Below are positions 41,697 through 52,100 of a stretch of 64,000 bases of DNA, in pieces. This DNA comes from Bacteroides sp. (GTDB taxonomy: Bacteria; Bacteroidota; Bacteroidia; Bacteroidales; Muribaculaceae). The notes below the pieces were generated by a model. It worked only from the letters and a program-made list of their open reading frames with translations. It was not told the origin of the DNA and searched no databases. The stretch covers positions 55,844-119,843 of the forward strand of contig JAAVDD010000034.1 of assembly GCA_014801985.1 (NCBI GenBank), given 5' to 3'. The first letter of the stretch is position 1. Every line of letters starts with the position of its first letter. Made by a program: the position numbers and the translations under genes.

Positions 41697-43198
41697 GATT
41701 TAGTGGAGAAAGTATATGAGAGACCCACGGAAAGAATCTCCTTCATCATCCAGCGGTTCCATTTTGGATCAAGAGTCTTGTCGGCTGTTGAATCGTAGCG
41801 GAGGTTGAGATACAGCTGGGTGGAGAAGAAACGGTTGAACTGAAATTCAAGAGTGTTCTGCCAATCGGCATTGCTATCTTTATAATCAGTGAAAAGGAAG
41901 AGGCGAGTCTTATAGAGGATATTATCGAGGAGCTTCCAGGAGAAATTCACCTCCGTGGAGCTACCGAATTCATTCAGCACACGCTCATTCTGCTCCATAC
42001 CGAACTGAAGATGATCCACCTGCGGATCAATTGCCGTCTTGAGATTGTAGGAGAGGGGTGAGATAGAGGCCGAGAAATTGATGGTTTTTTTAGCGTTTTG
42101 CTTCGTATATGTCATACCGACACCGAGCGTCAGAACACCGGGAGTGAGGAACGATGCCGAGCGCACCATTGAATCCGAAGGGTAGTTGTTTAGGAACTGA
42201 GTCTTGAACTGCCCTGTAAAGGAATAATACCAATGATGTGCGGCCTTGTATCCGAATTTAATGTTATATTGGAACAGGTCTTCCGATATGGTGTACTTAT
42301 GTAGGTCGTTGTTGCCGGTGGCATTCATTCCGAGCTTGTAACTGAGAGTGCTCTGGAACATCATGTCCGGATGATACACAGGGTTAAGCTGCACATCCCA
42401 GAGGAAATTGGCGAGGAGGGCGAGATAATCCGTACCACCCTGATACCAGTTTTTCGAAAGATATGCCTGCGAAAACTGCATGGCTGCGTTGACCACATGT
42501 AGCCAATGTTTTTTCTCAATCTCCACTTCTTCAATCACGGCGGATTCGATATTGACATTAAGTTTCTGACGTCGCAGGAAAGCCGCGTAGCTATAATCCT
42601 CCGGGGGCATTGAAGGGGGGAGAGGGAGAGTCCAGAAGGCAACATTGCGTTGTGAAGGATTAGTTATGACATCCATATAGATAAGGTCGAGCTGACCATC
42701 GAAAAGTCTTGACTCACGCTTCAACCAATCGGGCACAACGTCACCGGTTATAATCGGCGAGAGCTGTTCTTTCACCACCGCCTCGCGTATAATCATCGAA
42801 TCCGGTCTCTGCACCGGAAGGTCGGCAAGATCCCAAGGGGATTCCTCTCCCGCCACAGGAAGATAGACCACTCTATCCACTGAATCCGGTTCTTCCCAAA
42901 GATAGAGGGCACGGAAATCCTGAGCTGACAACACAGAATCCGGGTGCCATTGCAGACCGGGACGCGGAGTGGGACGATAGCCCATAAAGAATCGCGGAAT
43001 CATGAAAAGATTGACATCGCTCCGACTCTTTTCAAGGGGTATCTCCGCCAGAATCTCCTCCACAGAGCGTATCGAATCGATAGGCTCTTCAATCTCAGCA
43101 TTTGGAAGTGGGGCATTAAAAGTTAAAGCACCCACTCCAAAAGTCGGGATTGCGAGGAGCGATGAGAGGATGATGGTCAATAGTGTGGTCGTTTTCAT
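41693..43198 (-). CDS. DUF3078 domain outer membrane protein
   Basis: 501 aa. Signal peptide (TILLTIILSSLLAIPTFG-like N-terminus). After ~220 residues of Pro/Asp-rich region the DUF3078 hallmark appears: NAAMQFSQAYLSKNWYQGGT, then YLALLANFLWDVQLNP and FQSTLSYKLGMNATG. The remaining strands (YSFTGQFKTQFLNNYPSDSM, later LFLFTDYKDSNADWQNTLEF) alternate in the manner of an outer-membrane beta-barrel and end in Phe-rich VGLSYTFSTKS. Bacteroidetes-specific; exact role unknown. Fourth gene of the parE-coaD-ctp operon with a 47-bp gap upstream and a 4-nt overlap downstream. Confidence 0.85.
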   Translation of the reverse strand: MKTTTLLTIILSSLLAIPTFGVGALTFNAPLPNAEIEEPIDSIRSVEEILAEIPLEKSRSDVNLFMIPRFFMGYRPTPRPGLQWHPDSVLSAQDFRALYLWEEPDSVDRVVYLPVAGEESPWDLADLPVQRPDSMIIREAVVKEQLSPIITGDVVPDWLKRESRLFDGQLDLIYMDVITNPSQRNVAFWTLPLPPSMPPEDYSYAAFLRRQKLNVNIESAVIEEVEIEKKHWLHVVNAAMQFSQAYLSKNWYQGGTDYLALLANFLWDVQLNPVYHPDMMFQSTLSYKLGMNATGNNDLHKYTISEDLFQYNIKFGYKAAHHWYYSFTGQFKTQFLNNYPSDSMVRSASFLTPGVLTLGVGMTYTKQNAKKTINFSASISPLSYNLKTAIDPQVDHLQFGMEQNERVLNEFGSSTEVNFSWKLLDNILYKTRLFLFTDYKDSNADWQNTLEFQFNRFFSTQLYLNLRYDSTADKTLDPKWNRWMMKEILSVGLSYTFSTKS

Positions 43199-43245
43199 TT
43201 TGGGTTATCTATTATGGAAAGTATGGAAGGGAATAGGATTTCTCC

Positions 43246-44856
43246 TTATTTCGGAGCCGAGAGGAGAGAATCATATTCCGACGATTTTATCAGACGATAA
43301 GCTTCCCGGAATATGGGGTCGTATTCATTAAAGACCTTGAAATAGGTGGCTGTGTCGAATATGTCGCGTCCGATAAGCCCTTTGATCACCATCGAGAATA
43401 GCGGACGACTTCTCTGCGCTTCCTCCGGATTAGGCTCCACGCCCTCTTTTCGAGCCATTTCGAAAAGGTCGGAAAGCATGGCATCAGTGACGGTGAATTC
43501 TTTGACAAACTGATCGTCGTTCTTATACAAACGTTTAAGTTCCTTGCGGTTCTCATCCACATACTTTATTGCAAACTGGTTGATGCAACCCTTAGCCTGG
43601 ACATCACGGTAATATTTTGTGAATTCCGTGGTGTCGAGCGGCACAAAGAGGTCGGGGGAGATGCCTCCACCTCCATAGATAGGACGTCCGAGCCGGAGAG
43701 TGTTGACTTTAAGCGAGTCGATATATTTTATGGAATCGGCGTGCATAAGCTCGCCATGATTGTAGCGGTCCACAATATCCATAGCGTATGCTTTCTGGTC
43801 GCCCTTCACGTATGGTTTCTGGATATCACGTCCTGTGGGGGTATAGTAATGAGCCACTGTAAGCCGGATCATCGATCCGTCGGGGAAGGGGAGCGGTCGC
43901 TGCACGAGTCCTTTTCCATATGTGCGACGCCCTACGATAAGGCCTCGGTCCCAGTCCTGCACGGCTCCGGAAGTGATTTCGGCTGCCGAAGCACTGTACT
44001 GATTCACCATCACCACGAGGCGCCCATCCTTGAAGAGAGGCTTCGACGACTGGGGTTCGGTCTTGAAATCGAAACGCGGGGAGTTAAGACCTTCGGTATA
44101 GACCGCCGTTTTTCCCTTATCAAGAAATTCACCGAGAATATCCACTGCGGCGTTCAGATACCCTCCGCCATTGTCAACAAGGTCGAGGATTAGCTGCTGC
44201 ATACCCTTTTTCTTAAGATCCTTGAGAGCCTCCGCAAGTTCTTTATGGGTGTCGGCTGCAAACTTGTTGATACGAATATATCCTGTGGTTGGATCGACCA
44301 TATAGGCCGCATCTATGCTATAGATAGGTATGTCGGCGCGAGTGATACGGAAATCCACCGTGTCGACCAATCCTGCCGAACGACGAAGCACCTTTACATC
44401 GACATTAGTCCCTTTCGGACCGCGCAGCCTCTTCATGATATCCGAATTTTTCATCTTCACTCCTGCGATGGCAGTGTCGTTGACTGCGATTATGCGGTCG
44501 CCGGCCACAAGGCCCACACGCTCCGACGGGCCTCCTGCAACAGTGGATATGACATAAAGCGTATCGCGGTTCATATTGAAAGTGATTCCTATTCCGCTGA
44601 AATTGCCGGCCAAGGGTTCGTTAAGCTCCTTGGTCTCTTCCGGATTGGAATAGGAGGAATGGGGATCAAGCTCTTCGAGCATTCCCTTGATTGCGGCCTC
44701 CACGAGTTTCTCTTCATTCACAGTATCCACATAAAGCTGGGAGATGGCATTTTCTGCCATTCCGAGTTTCTGATAGGGTTGGAACTGGGCCTTTGAGAAG
44801 CCGGCGCCTGCAAGCAGGGCGAGGAGGAGAGGTAAATATATAAATCTTTTCTTCAT
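43246..44856 (-). CDS. S41 family C-terminal processing protease (Ctp/Prc)
   Basis: 536 aa from the ATG at 44856 (MKKRFIYLPLLLALLAGAGF, signal peptide); the ATG at 44901 would overlap coaD and puts 15 residues before the signal. PDZ domain: GIGITFNMNRDTLYVISTVA, GLVAGDRIIAVNDTAI. Protease domain: TTGYIRINKFAADTHKELAE, LILDLVDNGGGYLNAAVDIL, catalytic Ser in VNQYSASAAEITSG, Lys in RRTYGKGLVQ. Periplasmic, cleaves C-terminal tails of proteins. Follows coaD by 4 bp. The extended C-terminal helical domain (MLSDLFEMARKEGVEPNPEE) is usual in Bacteroidetes S41 proteases. Confidence 0.93.
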   Translation of the reverse strand: MKKRFIYLPLLLALLAGAGFSKAQFQPYQKLGMAENAISQLYVDTVNEEKLVEAAIKGMLEELDPHSSYSNPEETKELNEPLAGNFSGIGITFNMNRDTLYVISTVAGGPSERVGLVAGDRIIAVNDTAIAGVKMKNSDIMKRLRGPKGTNVDVKVLRRSAGLVDTVDFRITRADIPIYSIDAAYMVDPTTGYIRINKFAADTHKELAEALKDLKKKGMQQLILDLVDNGGGYLNAAVDILGEFLDKGKTAVYTEGLNSPRFDFKTEPQSSKPLFKDGRLVVMVNQYSASAAEITSGAVQDWDRGLIVGRRTYGKGLVQRPLPFPDGSMIRLTVAHYYTPTGRDIQKPYVKGDQKAYAMDIVDRYNHGELMHADSIKYIDSLKVNTLRLGRPIYGGGGISPDLFVPLDTTEFTKYYRDVQAKGCINQFAIKYVDENRKELKRLYKNDDQFVKEFTVTDAMLSDLFEMARKEGVEPNPEEAQRSRPLFSMVIKGLIGRDIFDTATYFKVFNEYDPIFREAYRLIKSSEYDSLLSAPK

Positions 44857-44860
44857 TTTC

Positions 44861-45400
44861 TTATAAATTATGTGGGAGGAGTGAGGAGGTGTCGTAACCA
44901 TGTGCTGCCAACTCGCGGACTACGGAGGAGGATATGTAGCCATATTCAGGCTCCGCACATAGAATCACTGTGTCTATACCGAGAATCTTAAGGTTCACAT
45001 CGGCAAGATTCCGCTCATATTCAAAATCAGCGGCACTGCGGATTCCGCGAAGGAGGAAAGAGGCTCCCATCTTTCGTGCAAAATCGGCAGTGAGCCCCGT
45101 ATAGCTCATCACCGTCACTCTCTCAGGAGAGGAGGGGGTGTTAAGGAAACCTACGGCTTCCTCTATCATCTTTATGCGACTTCCTATCTCCTCGGCAATG
45201 AGGGCCGGATCGCGGTCGGAACACTTGTTGATGTTATATCCTACGGCCACAATCACGCGGTCGGCAATTCCAAGTCCGCGCTCCACTATGCGTAGATGTC
45301 CGCGTGTGAAGGGATTGAAAGACCCTGCAAAAAGCGCTGTGCGAACTTGTCGGGAATCTTCCATAATCCGTTTTTTTGAATCTTCGGCAGGGTTTTCCAT
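44861..45400 (-). CDS. coaD: Pantetheine-phosphate adenylyltransferase
   Basis: Penultimate step of coenzyme A synthesis. Signatures: nucleotidyltransferase T/HxGH motif in FAGSFNPFTRGHLRIVERGL; phosphopantetheine-binding FLLRGIRSAADFEYERNLAD; C-terminal GYISSSVVRELAAHG. Start choice is uncertain: 45400 (MENPAED, 4 bp after the parE stop) gives 179 aa; 45364 (MEDSRQVRTALFAGSF) gives 167 aa, nearer the usual ~160. The ATG at 45427 would overlap parE. Essential housekeeping enzyme between parE and ctp. Confidence 0.94.
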   Translation of the reverse strand: MENPAEDSKKRIMEDSRQVRTALFAGSFNPFTRGHLRIVERGLGIADRVIVAVGYNINKCSDRDPALIAEEIGSRIKMIEEAVGFLNTPSSPERVTVMSYTGLTADFARKMGASFLLRGIRSAADFEYERNLADVNLKILGIDTVILCAEPEYGYISSSVVRELAAHGYDTSSLLPHNL

Positions 45401-45404
45401 TTTT

Positions 45405-47420
45405 TTAAATCTGCGAATCGTCTTCAATCACGAGATTGTTGATGATAAAATTCTGGCGTTCCATAGTGTTTTTACCCATATAAAACTCCAAAAGTTTGTC
45501 AACGGCATCCTCGCGTTTGAGTTTCACGCGGTCGAGGCGCATATCCGGACCGATGAACTCAGCAAACTCAGCATCATTGATCTCACCGAGACCTTTGAAT
45601 CGTGTGATTTCCGCATTGTTGCCAAAGCGTGCTATTGCTGCCTCACGCTCCGCATCGGTGTAGCAATACACGGTGTCTTTCTCTTCAGGAGCTTCGACAG
45701 CCTCACTCTCCTTCACAGATTTCTTCTTAGGCTTGCGCTTCACGCGGCGTGTGGAATTTTTATCACGCACGCGGAATAGCGGGGTCTGGAGAATATAGAC
45801 ATGCCCTTTCTTCACGAGGTCGGGGAAGAACATCAGGAAGAAGGTGATGATGAGGAGACGGATATGCATTCCGTCGACATCGGCATCCGTGGCGATTATC
45901 ACCTTGTTGTATCGTAGACCCTCTATTCCATCCTCTATATTGAGGGCGGCCTGAAGGAGATTGAATTCATCATTTTTATAGACCACCTCCTGCGTCATGC
46001 CGTATGAATTGAGCGGTTTACCACGGAGGGAGAACACTGCTTGAGTTTCGGCATTCCTCACCTTGGTAATCGTTCCGGATGCGGAAAGACCCTCGGTGAT
46101 GAATATTGCCGACTCATCGCGTCGGTCATCGGTCTTGGCATTTGGTTTACGTGTGTCGTTGTAATGCACTCGGCAATCGCGTAGCTTCTTATTGTGGAGG
46201 CTCACTTTCTTAGCTTTCTCGCGTGCCAGTTTGGCCACACCCGCCATAGCCTTGCGTTCCTTCTCGTTTGCGGCAATCTTGGCGAGCATCGCCTCTGCCA
46301 CATCCGTGTGTTTATGCAAATAATCGTCGAGTTCCTTTTTGATGAAATCGCCGATGAATTTGTTTACAGTAAGCTCGCTGTTGGGGGCCACAGTCTTGGA
46401 GCCGAGCTTCACTTTTGTCTGGCTCTCAAATACAGGTTCCTGAATCTTTACAGCCACAGCTGCTACAATGCCATTGCGGATATCGGAAAATTCAAAGTTC
46501 TTTCCTGAAAATTCCTTGATGGTGCGGCTCACGTGCTCGCGGAAAGCGGAGAGGTGTGTTCCTCCCTGAGTGGTGTGCTGACCATTGACGAAAGAATAAT
46601 ATTCCTCGCCATACTGAGCCGTGTGTGTCAGCACAATCTCTATATCCTCTCCCTTCAGATGGATTATGGGATAGAGAGGTTCGGAGGTCATGTTGTCTTT
46701 GAGGAGGTCGAGTAATCCGTGACGGGAGAGATATTTCTTGCCGTTGTAGAAAATCTGGAGTCCGGTGTTGAGATAGGTATAATTTTTTACCATTGTCTCG
46801 ACAAACTCCGGATTGAATTTATAATTCTGGAATAGGGCATTGTCGGGGGTGAATTTTACGAAAGTCCCGTTAGCCTCCTTTGTATCGATTATATCCGACT
46901 GATGAAGGAGTTTACCACGGTCAAATTCCACCTCAACCATCTTTCCGTCGCGCACGGAGGCCACGCGGCAGTGAGTGGATAGGGCGTTGACAGCTTTAAG
47001 TCCCACACCATTCAGACCGACGGATTTCTTGAAGTTCTCACCGTCAAACTTACCTCCGGTATTAATATTCGAGGAGACCTCTTTCACCTTTCCGAGAGGT
47101 ATTCCTCGGCCATAGTCGCGCACGGTCACCTCTCCCTCTTCGGAAAGGGTGATATCGATGCGCTTTCCTGCGCCCATGTTGAATTCATCGATGGAATTGT
47201 CTACCACCTCCTTGACCAACACATAAATACCGTCTTCGGCATGGGTGCCGTCGCCGAGTTTTCCGATATACATACCTGGACGGCGGCGTATATGTTCGTT
47301 CCAGTCGAGGGTCTGGATGGCATCTTCATTGTAATTGCCGGCAGCGGAGTTGGTGATCTCCACGTCGGCTTCTTCAGTGATATTGTCTTGCGTGTCGTTG
47401 TTAAATAGATCTTCGGCCAT
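45405..47420 (-). CDS. parE: DNA topoisomerase IV subunit B (type IIA, GyrB/ParE family)
   Basis: ATPase subunit of topoisomerase IV, which decatenates chromosomes. 671 aa from the ATG at 47420 (MAEDLFNN); the open frame extends to 47666 but the extra 82 residues are not typical. GHKL ATPase: [43 protein letters not shown], then the transducer with [12 protein letters not shown]-like [36 protein letters not shown] in place of the usual EGDSA, followed by RGKPLNSYG and [15 protein letters not shown] Lys/Arg-rich insert ([14 protein letters not shown]) precedes the final domain. First gene of a six-gene operon. No parC in the window. Confidence 0.93.
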   Translation of the reverse strand: MAEDLFNNDTQDNITEEADVEITNSAAGNYNEDAIQTLDWNEHIRRRPGMYIGKLGDGTHAEDGIYVLVKEVVDNSIDEFNMGAGKRIDITLSEEGEVTVRDYGRGIPLGKVKEVSSNINTGGKFDGENFKKSVGLNGVGLKAVNALSTHCRVASVRDGKMVEVEFDRGKLLHQSDIIDTKEANGTFVKFTPDNALFQNYKFNPEFVETMVKNYTYLNTGLQIFYNGKKYLSRHGLLDLLKDNMTSEPLYPIIHLKGEDIEIVLTHTAQYGEEYYSFVNGQHTTQGGTHLSAFREHVSRTIKEFSGKNFEFSDIRNGIVAAVAVKIQEPVFESQTKVKLGSKTVAPNSELTVNKFIGDFIKKELDDYLHKHTDVAEAMLAKIAANEKERKAMAGVAKLAREKAKKVSLHNKKLRDCRVHYNDTRKPNAKTDDRRDESAIFITEGLSASGTITKVRNAETQAVFSLRGKPLNSYGMTQEVVYKNDEFNLLQAALNIEDGIEGLRYNKVIIATDADVDGMHIRLLIITFFLMFFPDLVKKGHVYILQTPLFRVRDKNSTRRVKRKPKKKSVKESEAVEAPEEKDTVYCYTDAEREAAIARFGNNAEITRFKGLGEINDAEFAEFIGPDMRLDRVKLKREDAVDKLLEFYMGKNTMERQNFIINNLVIEDDSQI

Positions 47421-47568
47421 TATGAATGCATTCTTTTTGCAAAGGTATAAAAAATTTGGGAAAATGGCAAAAGGGAAATCTCCTTGCTTTCTTTCCCTGA
47501 TGGAAAAGGAAAGAGAATGTAATAACGAGAGCCGCGATGCGTTAAAAAGAAAAAGTGAACATAAGATA

Positions 47569-48087
47569 ATGAAAGATTTTGCAGCAATAGATTTCGAGAC
47601 TGCCAACGGGAGCAGGTCGAGTGTTTGCAGTGTGGGTATAATCGTTGTAAGAGGGGGAAGAATCACCGATCGTTTCTATCGTCTGATACGCCCTTTTCCG
47701 AATTATTATACCAGTTTCACCACTGCCGTTCATGGTCTGACCCATCAGGATACCTGCGATGCGAATCCATTTCCGGATGTATGGGCCGAGGCCGCTCCTC
47801 TAATTAATGGTCTGCCATTAGTGGCTCATAACTCCCCTTTTGACGAAGGGTGTCTGAAGGCTGTATTCGCCGCCTACAATATGCCTTATCCGAATTATAG
47901 ATTTTATTGCTCCTGCAGGGCATCGCGTCAATTTTTCGGGAGAGATCTGCCTAATCATAAACTTCATACCGTCTCGGCACGTTGTGGGTATGACTTGGAG
48001 CATCATCATCATGCATTAGCTGATGCGGAGGCTTGCGCACATATCTGGCTCACTCTTACGGGAGAGACCGATTTCCTGACAAGGTAG
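47569..48087 (+). CDS. DnaQ-like 3'-5' exonuclease
   Basis: 172 aa from the ATG at 47569. DEDDh exonuclease motifs: Exo[21 protein letters not shown] (Asp, Glu), Exo[19 protein letters not shown] (Asp), Exo[23 protein letters not shown] (His, Asp). Resembles the stand-alone epsilon/RNase T-type proteins common in Bacteroidetes, used in DNA repair or RNA trimming. The frame is open back to 47335 but that stretch overlaps parE in antisense, so the longer form is rejected. Divergent from parE, 148 bp between starts. Confidence 0.92.
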   Translation: MKDFAAIDFETANGSRSSVCSVGIIVVRGGRITDRFYRLIRPFPNYYTSFTTAVHGLTHQDTCDANPFPDVWAEAAPLINGLPLVAHNSPFDEGCLKAVFAAYNMPYPNYRFYCSCRASRQFFGRDLPNHKLHTVSARCGYDLEHHHHALADAEACAHIWLTLTGETDFLTR

Positions 48088-48110
48088 GATTATTAAACTC
48101 ACAAAAATAG

Positions 48111-48146
48111 AAGGAGGCAATTACGCAGTGGTAATTACCTCCTTTT
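48111..48146. terminator. Terminator between exonuclease and aquaporin genes
   Basis: AAGGAGGCAATTAC (48111-48124) pairs with GTAATTACCTCCTT (48131-48144), one mismatch, followed by TT; serves convergent genes. Confidence 0.85.
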
Positions 48147-48213
48147 CGTGGTTTAGCAGGGTATGTGTCTGCACAGGGATTATTTCCTATTTATTTCTTA
48201 TCTTTGAAAAAAA

Positions 48214-48900
48214 TTATTTCTCAGTGCGTGCTGCAAGCACGCCTTTCCAGCATATGGCTGCTATGGCAGCGCCTACGAGCGGACCAACCACCATGATCCA
48301 GAAATCGGGCCATGCTTCAGGCGACCAGAGGGCGGGACCGAAGCTGCGTGCAGGGTTCACGGAGCAGTTGTCCACGGGAATGCCTACGATATTCACCAAT
48401 CCGAGTGCAAGACCGATTGCGAGACCGGCGAAGTTGCCGAAGCCGAATTTGGAATCGGTAGCGCCGAAGATGATAAGCACGAAGAAGAATGTGAAGAGGA
48501 TTTCCATAAGGAGAGCCATGCCGGCAGTTGCTCCGGGCTGGAGAACGTTGGTTGCGAGAGAAGCATCGCCTGTGATGCCACCGAAGTTGAAACCTCCGTC
48601 CATATTCATGAACCAGTAGAGGAAACCTGCACCGATGGCGGCCCCGATGAGCTGGCTGATCACGTAGCCTATGAAATCTTTGGTGGGGAGCTTGCCTGCA
48701 CACCACATTGCGAAGGATACAGCCGGATTGACGTGGCAGCCGGAGATATTGCCAATGCAGTAGCAGAGACATACAAGCACGAGGCCGAAGCAAAGGCCGA
48801 TACCGAGAACGCCTATTGAAGGACCTGCAAGCACTGCGCTACCGCAGGCCATAAGAACGAGGAACATGGTGCCGAGACCTTCGGCCAGATACTTTTTCAT
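48214..48900 (-). CDS. aqpZ: Aquaporin (MIP family)
   Basis: 228 aa inner membrane channel from the ATG at 48900 (MKKYLAEGLGTMFLVLMACG); 33 upstream codons in frame are not typical. Both NPA boxes are present: GCHVNPAVSFAMW and CSVNPARSFGPALW. The Arg after the second NPA is the selectivity-filter Arg. The His in ISGCHVNPA and the overall AqpZ-like spacing favour a water channel over a glycerol facilitator, although the filter residues were not modelled. Monocistronic between terminators. Confidence 0.93.
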   Translation of the reverse strand: MKKYLAEGLGTMFLVLMACGSAVLAGPSIGVLGIGLCFGLVLVCLCYCIGNISGCHVNPAVSFAMWCAGKLPTKDFIGYVISQLIGAAIGAGFLYWFMNMDGGFNFGGITGDASLATNVLQPGATAGMALLMEILFTFFFVLIIFGATDSKFGFGNFAGLAIGLALGLVNIVGIPVDNCSVNPARSFGPALWSPEAWPDFWIMVVGPLVGAAIAAICWKGVLAARTEK

Positions 48901-49031
48901 AGTGGAACGTTTTAGATTGTTAAAAATAAATATGCTATTATAATATGCAAGAGGGGTGGAAGGTTCATAAAATAATGATGTTTTATAACATATTTTCAAG
49001 CAATTAGCCCTTTTAATCCCCCGGAATGAAT

Positions 49032-49069
49032 AAAAAATGAGGCACCGCCCCGTGAAGGGGAGGCGCCTC
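49032..49069 (-). terminator. Terminator of the 1111-aa SusE-like gene
   Basis: On the minus strand GAGGCGCCTCCCC pairs with GGGGCGGTGCCTC (one mismatch), followed by ATTTTTTATT. Confidence 0.88.
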
Positions 49070-49119
49070 TGGATATAAAAAGTTAATGGTTTGAACTATT
49101 TATCTCATGAATGAAATGC

Positions 49120-52100
49120 TTATTTCACGAGCACTTTTTCGGATTTGCCGTTAACGACCTTGATGTAAAGACCGCTTTCGGGATTCTTCACGCGCACACC
49201 CTGAAGGTTGAAGTAGATAGCCTCTTCAGCATCGGCTGCGAGATCGGAGATACCGGTGGATGGACCCATCCAAGCCAATATTACATACTTCGCCTGCAGG
49301 TTTACCATAACGGCATATGTACCGGGTTCCACTTCAAATGCAGCATCGGGATCCTCTGTCTGAAGCATACCATAGTAGCGCACAGGTTCATCCTCATCCA
49401 CTTCATCATCTTTAATCAATTGGCCATCGGCGGCATAACGGATGCCGAGTTCATTCCATGCGTTATCTCCGGAAGTAGTGGCGAGCTGAGTGCAGAAGGA
49501 GAAGTATCCATTAGATCCGTCAGGACCGGAGATATCCACTGCCTCAGCAATATACATTGTCATGCTTTCATCATATTCAAGTTTAACACCATTTCGGGGA
49601 TCCCATTCTTGACTCGCAATGTTTCCAATCAAGTAGATTTCCGAGGGATATTCAGGCTCGTCGGGAGTCTCCACATAGCTGCTCCAGTCGGGAACGAAGT
49701 CCTTATCGTTGGAGAATGCTATCAGAGATCGACCGGCTTCGTCAAGATTGAACCAGCATACGCCGTTCCAATCTGAGGAAAGAGTGATGTCTGCGGGATT
49801 TCCACCATTGTAGACCTCTGTCAGCTTATCAAGTGCGATTGGGTTGCCATTACCTCCGACATTATATTCATTCCAATCGGCATCGGCAAGTTTGAATTTC
49901 TCTCCCTCCAAGATATTCTGCCCTTCGGCGCAGACAAATTTCCAAACCTGACCTTCGGTCACCTCTTCCATCGCCCATGCTTCATCAACACCGTAAGAGT
50001 TCATTTCGCCACGGAGGTAGATTGTCACGGGACCCACCGGTTTCGGAGTTTCTGTGGAGAGAGTAATGGTGGAAAGGTCGCCTGATACGGTGATTGTATA
50101 GTCGCCTTTCCAGGGGGCTTTGATGTTGGCATCGTAACCTGCTACCAGATTTACAGCCACTCCGGGAGTGTCGCCATATTCGCATCCGAGAACACCTTCA
50201 TTAAAGAGATCCCAAGCATTGAGGTCATTTTCGGGATCACCCTTGGTCGTGGAAATTTTAATCTGAGTAAGATTATTCACTGTAAGGGTGTATTTCCCGT
50301 CTGCGTAAGTGAAGACATCGGGTTCAGCCGGATTCCATGTACCATTTGTGAATTCTCCATCACCTGTAGCGTAAAGCGTAGCTGGTTCGTCGGGATCATC
50401 AGGATTAACGGTAAAGCCGCTGAAGGAGAGTTCGAGGGTATTGGCATTGAAAGTTGCAGTGTATTTCACATTTGCAGGGAAGTCGAACTTACAGTTGATA
50501 CCTGCTTCAGTCTCGGCTTCCTTGGTGAGAGTGGCGGAAGGATTGGAGGCAGAGAATATTACATCCTCGTTATACCATTCCTCCTGGTTGCCATTTACAT
50601 CCATCTGCACACCGAACTGACCACCGGAGTAAGCGGGGGTGAAAGAAGCGGAATAAACACCTTCCTCACCATCAACTGCATTCATAGGAATGGATGTCCA
50701 TGTTTCGCTATTGAATTGGCCGTGGAGAGCATAAGATATAACCTTCTTTACTTCACCTTCCTGACCTTCTATTGTAAGTTTTGCAGAGGCAAAGTCATCA
50801 GATTGAACAAGAGTGAATGTAACATTGCCGCCGATACCGAGAGTCATGTTGTCTGAGCCGGGACGAAGAGTATATTCGCCGTTTTCAAGTGCGTTTCCTG
50901 CACCGGTGAGCTCACGGATTCCCCAGTCGCCACCAAAGAATTTGAATGGCTGAGTCGACATATCGGGCACGGTAAGAGTATAAGTGATACCATCCTCTGT
51001 CTGCATCTTCAAAGCATCTCTTGCACCCCAGTTGTAACGTTGGCTTGTAAGATACATTTCGGGATATTCATCGGGCACATCCTCACCCTGACCTGCGATG
51101 GTAAGAGTAGCGGTCTGATGTAATTCGCCGAGCACGAAAGTAAATGTCACATTTCCTCCATTGTCAAGGCTCATATCGCCTGTGGAGCCGAGTGTGTTAA
51201 GCTCGTAGGTTCCATCAGGCATATTCTGACGACCACAAGAGAAGTAGTAGTTGTGGGCGTCATCACCTAAGAATTTGAAGTTGTCGTCACCTTTTATATT
51301 TACGGTGAGTGTATAGGTCTCGCCGTCGGTGGTTTGAAGACGATAAGCCTCTTCTGCTTCCCAGCTGTTCATATCTCCGACAAGGTAAATCGGCGGGAAT
51401 GGATCAGCGTCGTGATCCTGACCCTCGATATTCACCTTTATGGAGGAGAAATTATCTATATTTGTAAGGGTGAATGTCACGTTTCCACCTGTGTGGAGAG
51501 TCATGTTGGCTGTCACATCGCCGTCGAGTGTGAATTCACCGTTATGGATATTCTGCTGACCATTTGAGAAGTACTTTTCAGGAGTGGTCTTAACCAAGAA
51601 TTTAAAGGCGACATCAGATCCGGCATCAGGCAAATTCAATGTATAAGTGATGCCATCGGTAGTAGCCATCTTGAGCTTTGCGCTCTCCTGGAATCCGTTG
51701 CGGTCGCTAAGAAGATAGACAGCGGTAAACTCATCCGGCGCCACTTCACCGACACCCTCTATTTTAAGGGATGCGGTCGACCAGTCGTCACTCGTCTTTG
51801 TAAGTGTGAAAGTGACATCCTTAGTATCTCCTTCCGGTATATCGAGCGACATATTGCCACTTCCTTTTTTAAGTTCGTAAGTGCCGTCGCCGATACCTGT
51901 TCCTGCACCGGTAAGCTCACGTGTTCCCCAGGCGCCACCGAAGAATTTGAATTCCTCATTGGTCATTGCCGGAACATTTAGGGTGTAGGTCACTCCATCT
52001 TCGGTCTGCATTCTGTAATCGGCACTTTTACCCCAACTAGTCATAGCACCGACGAGATACATCTCGTCAAATTCGGAGGGAACCACTACATTTTCTACAT

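Noticed and set aside
47335-47568. 78-residue N-terminal extension of the exonuclease
   Set aside because: It is antisense to the parE start and precedes a complete DnaQ-like fold beginning [11 protein letters not shown].
47421-47666. 82-residue N-terminal extension of ParE
   Set aside because: The extension lacks ParE similarity and overlaps the upstream region of the divergent exonuclease; MAEDLFNN at 47420 is the natural start.
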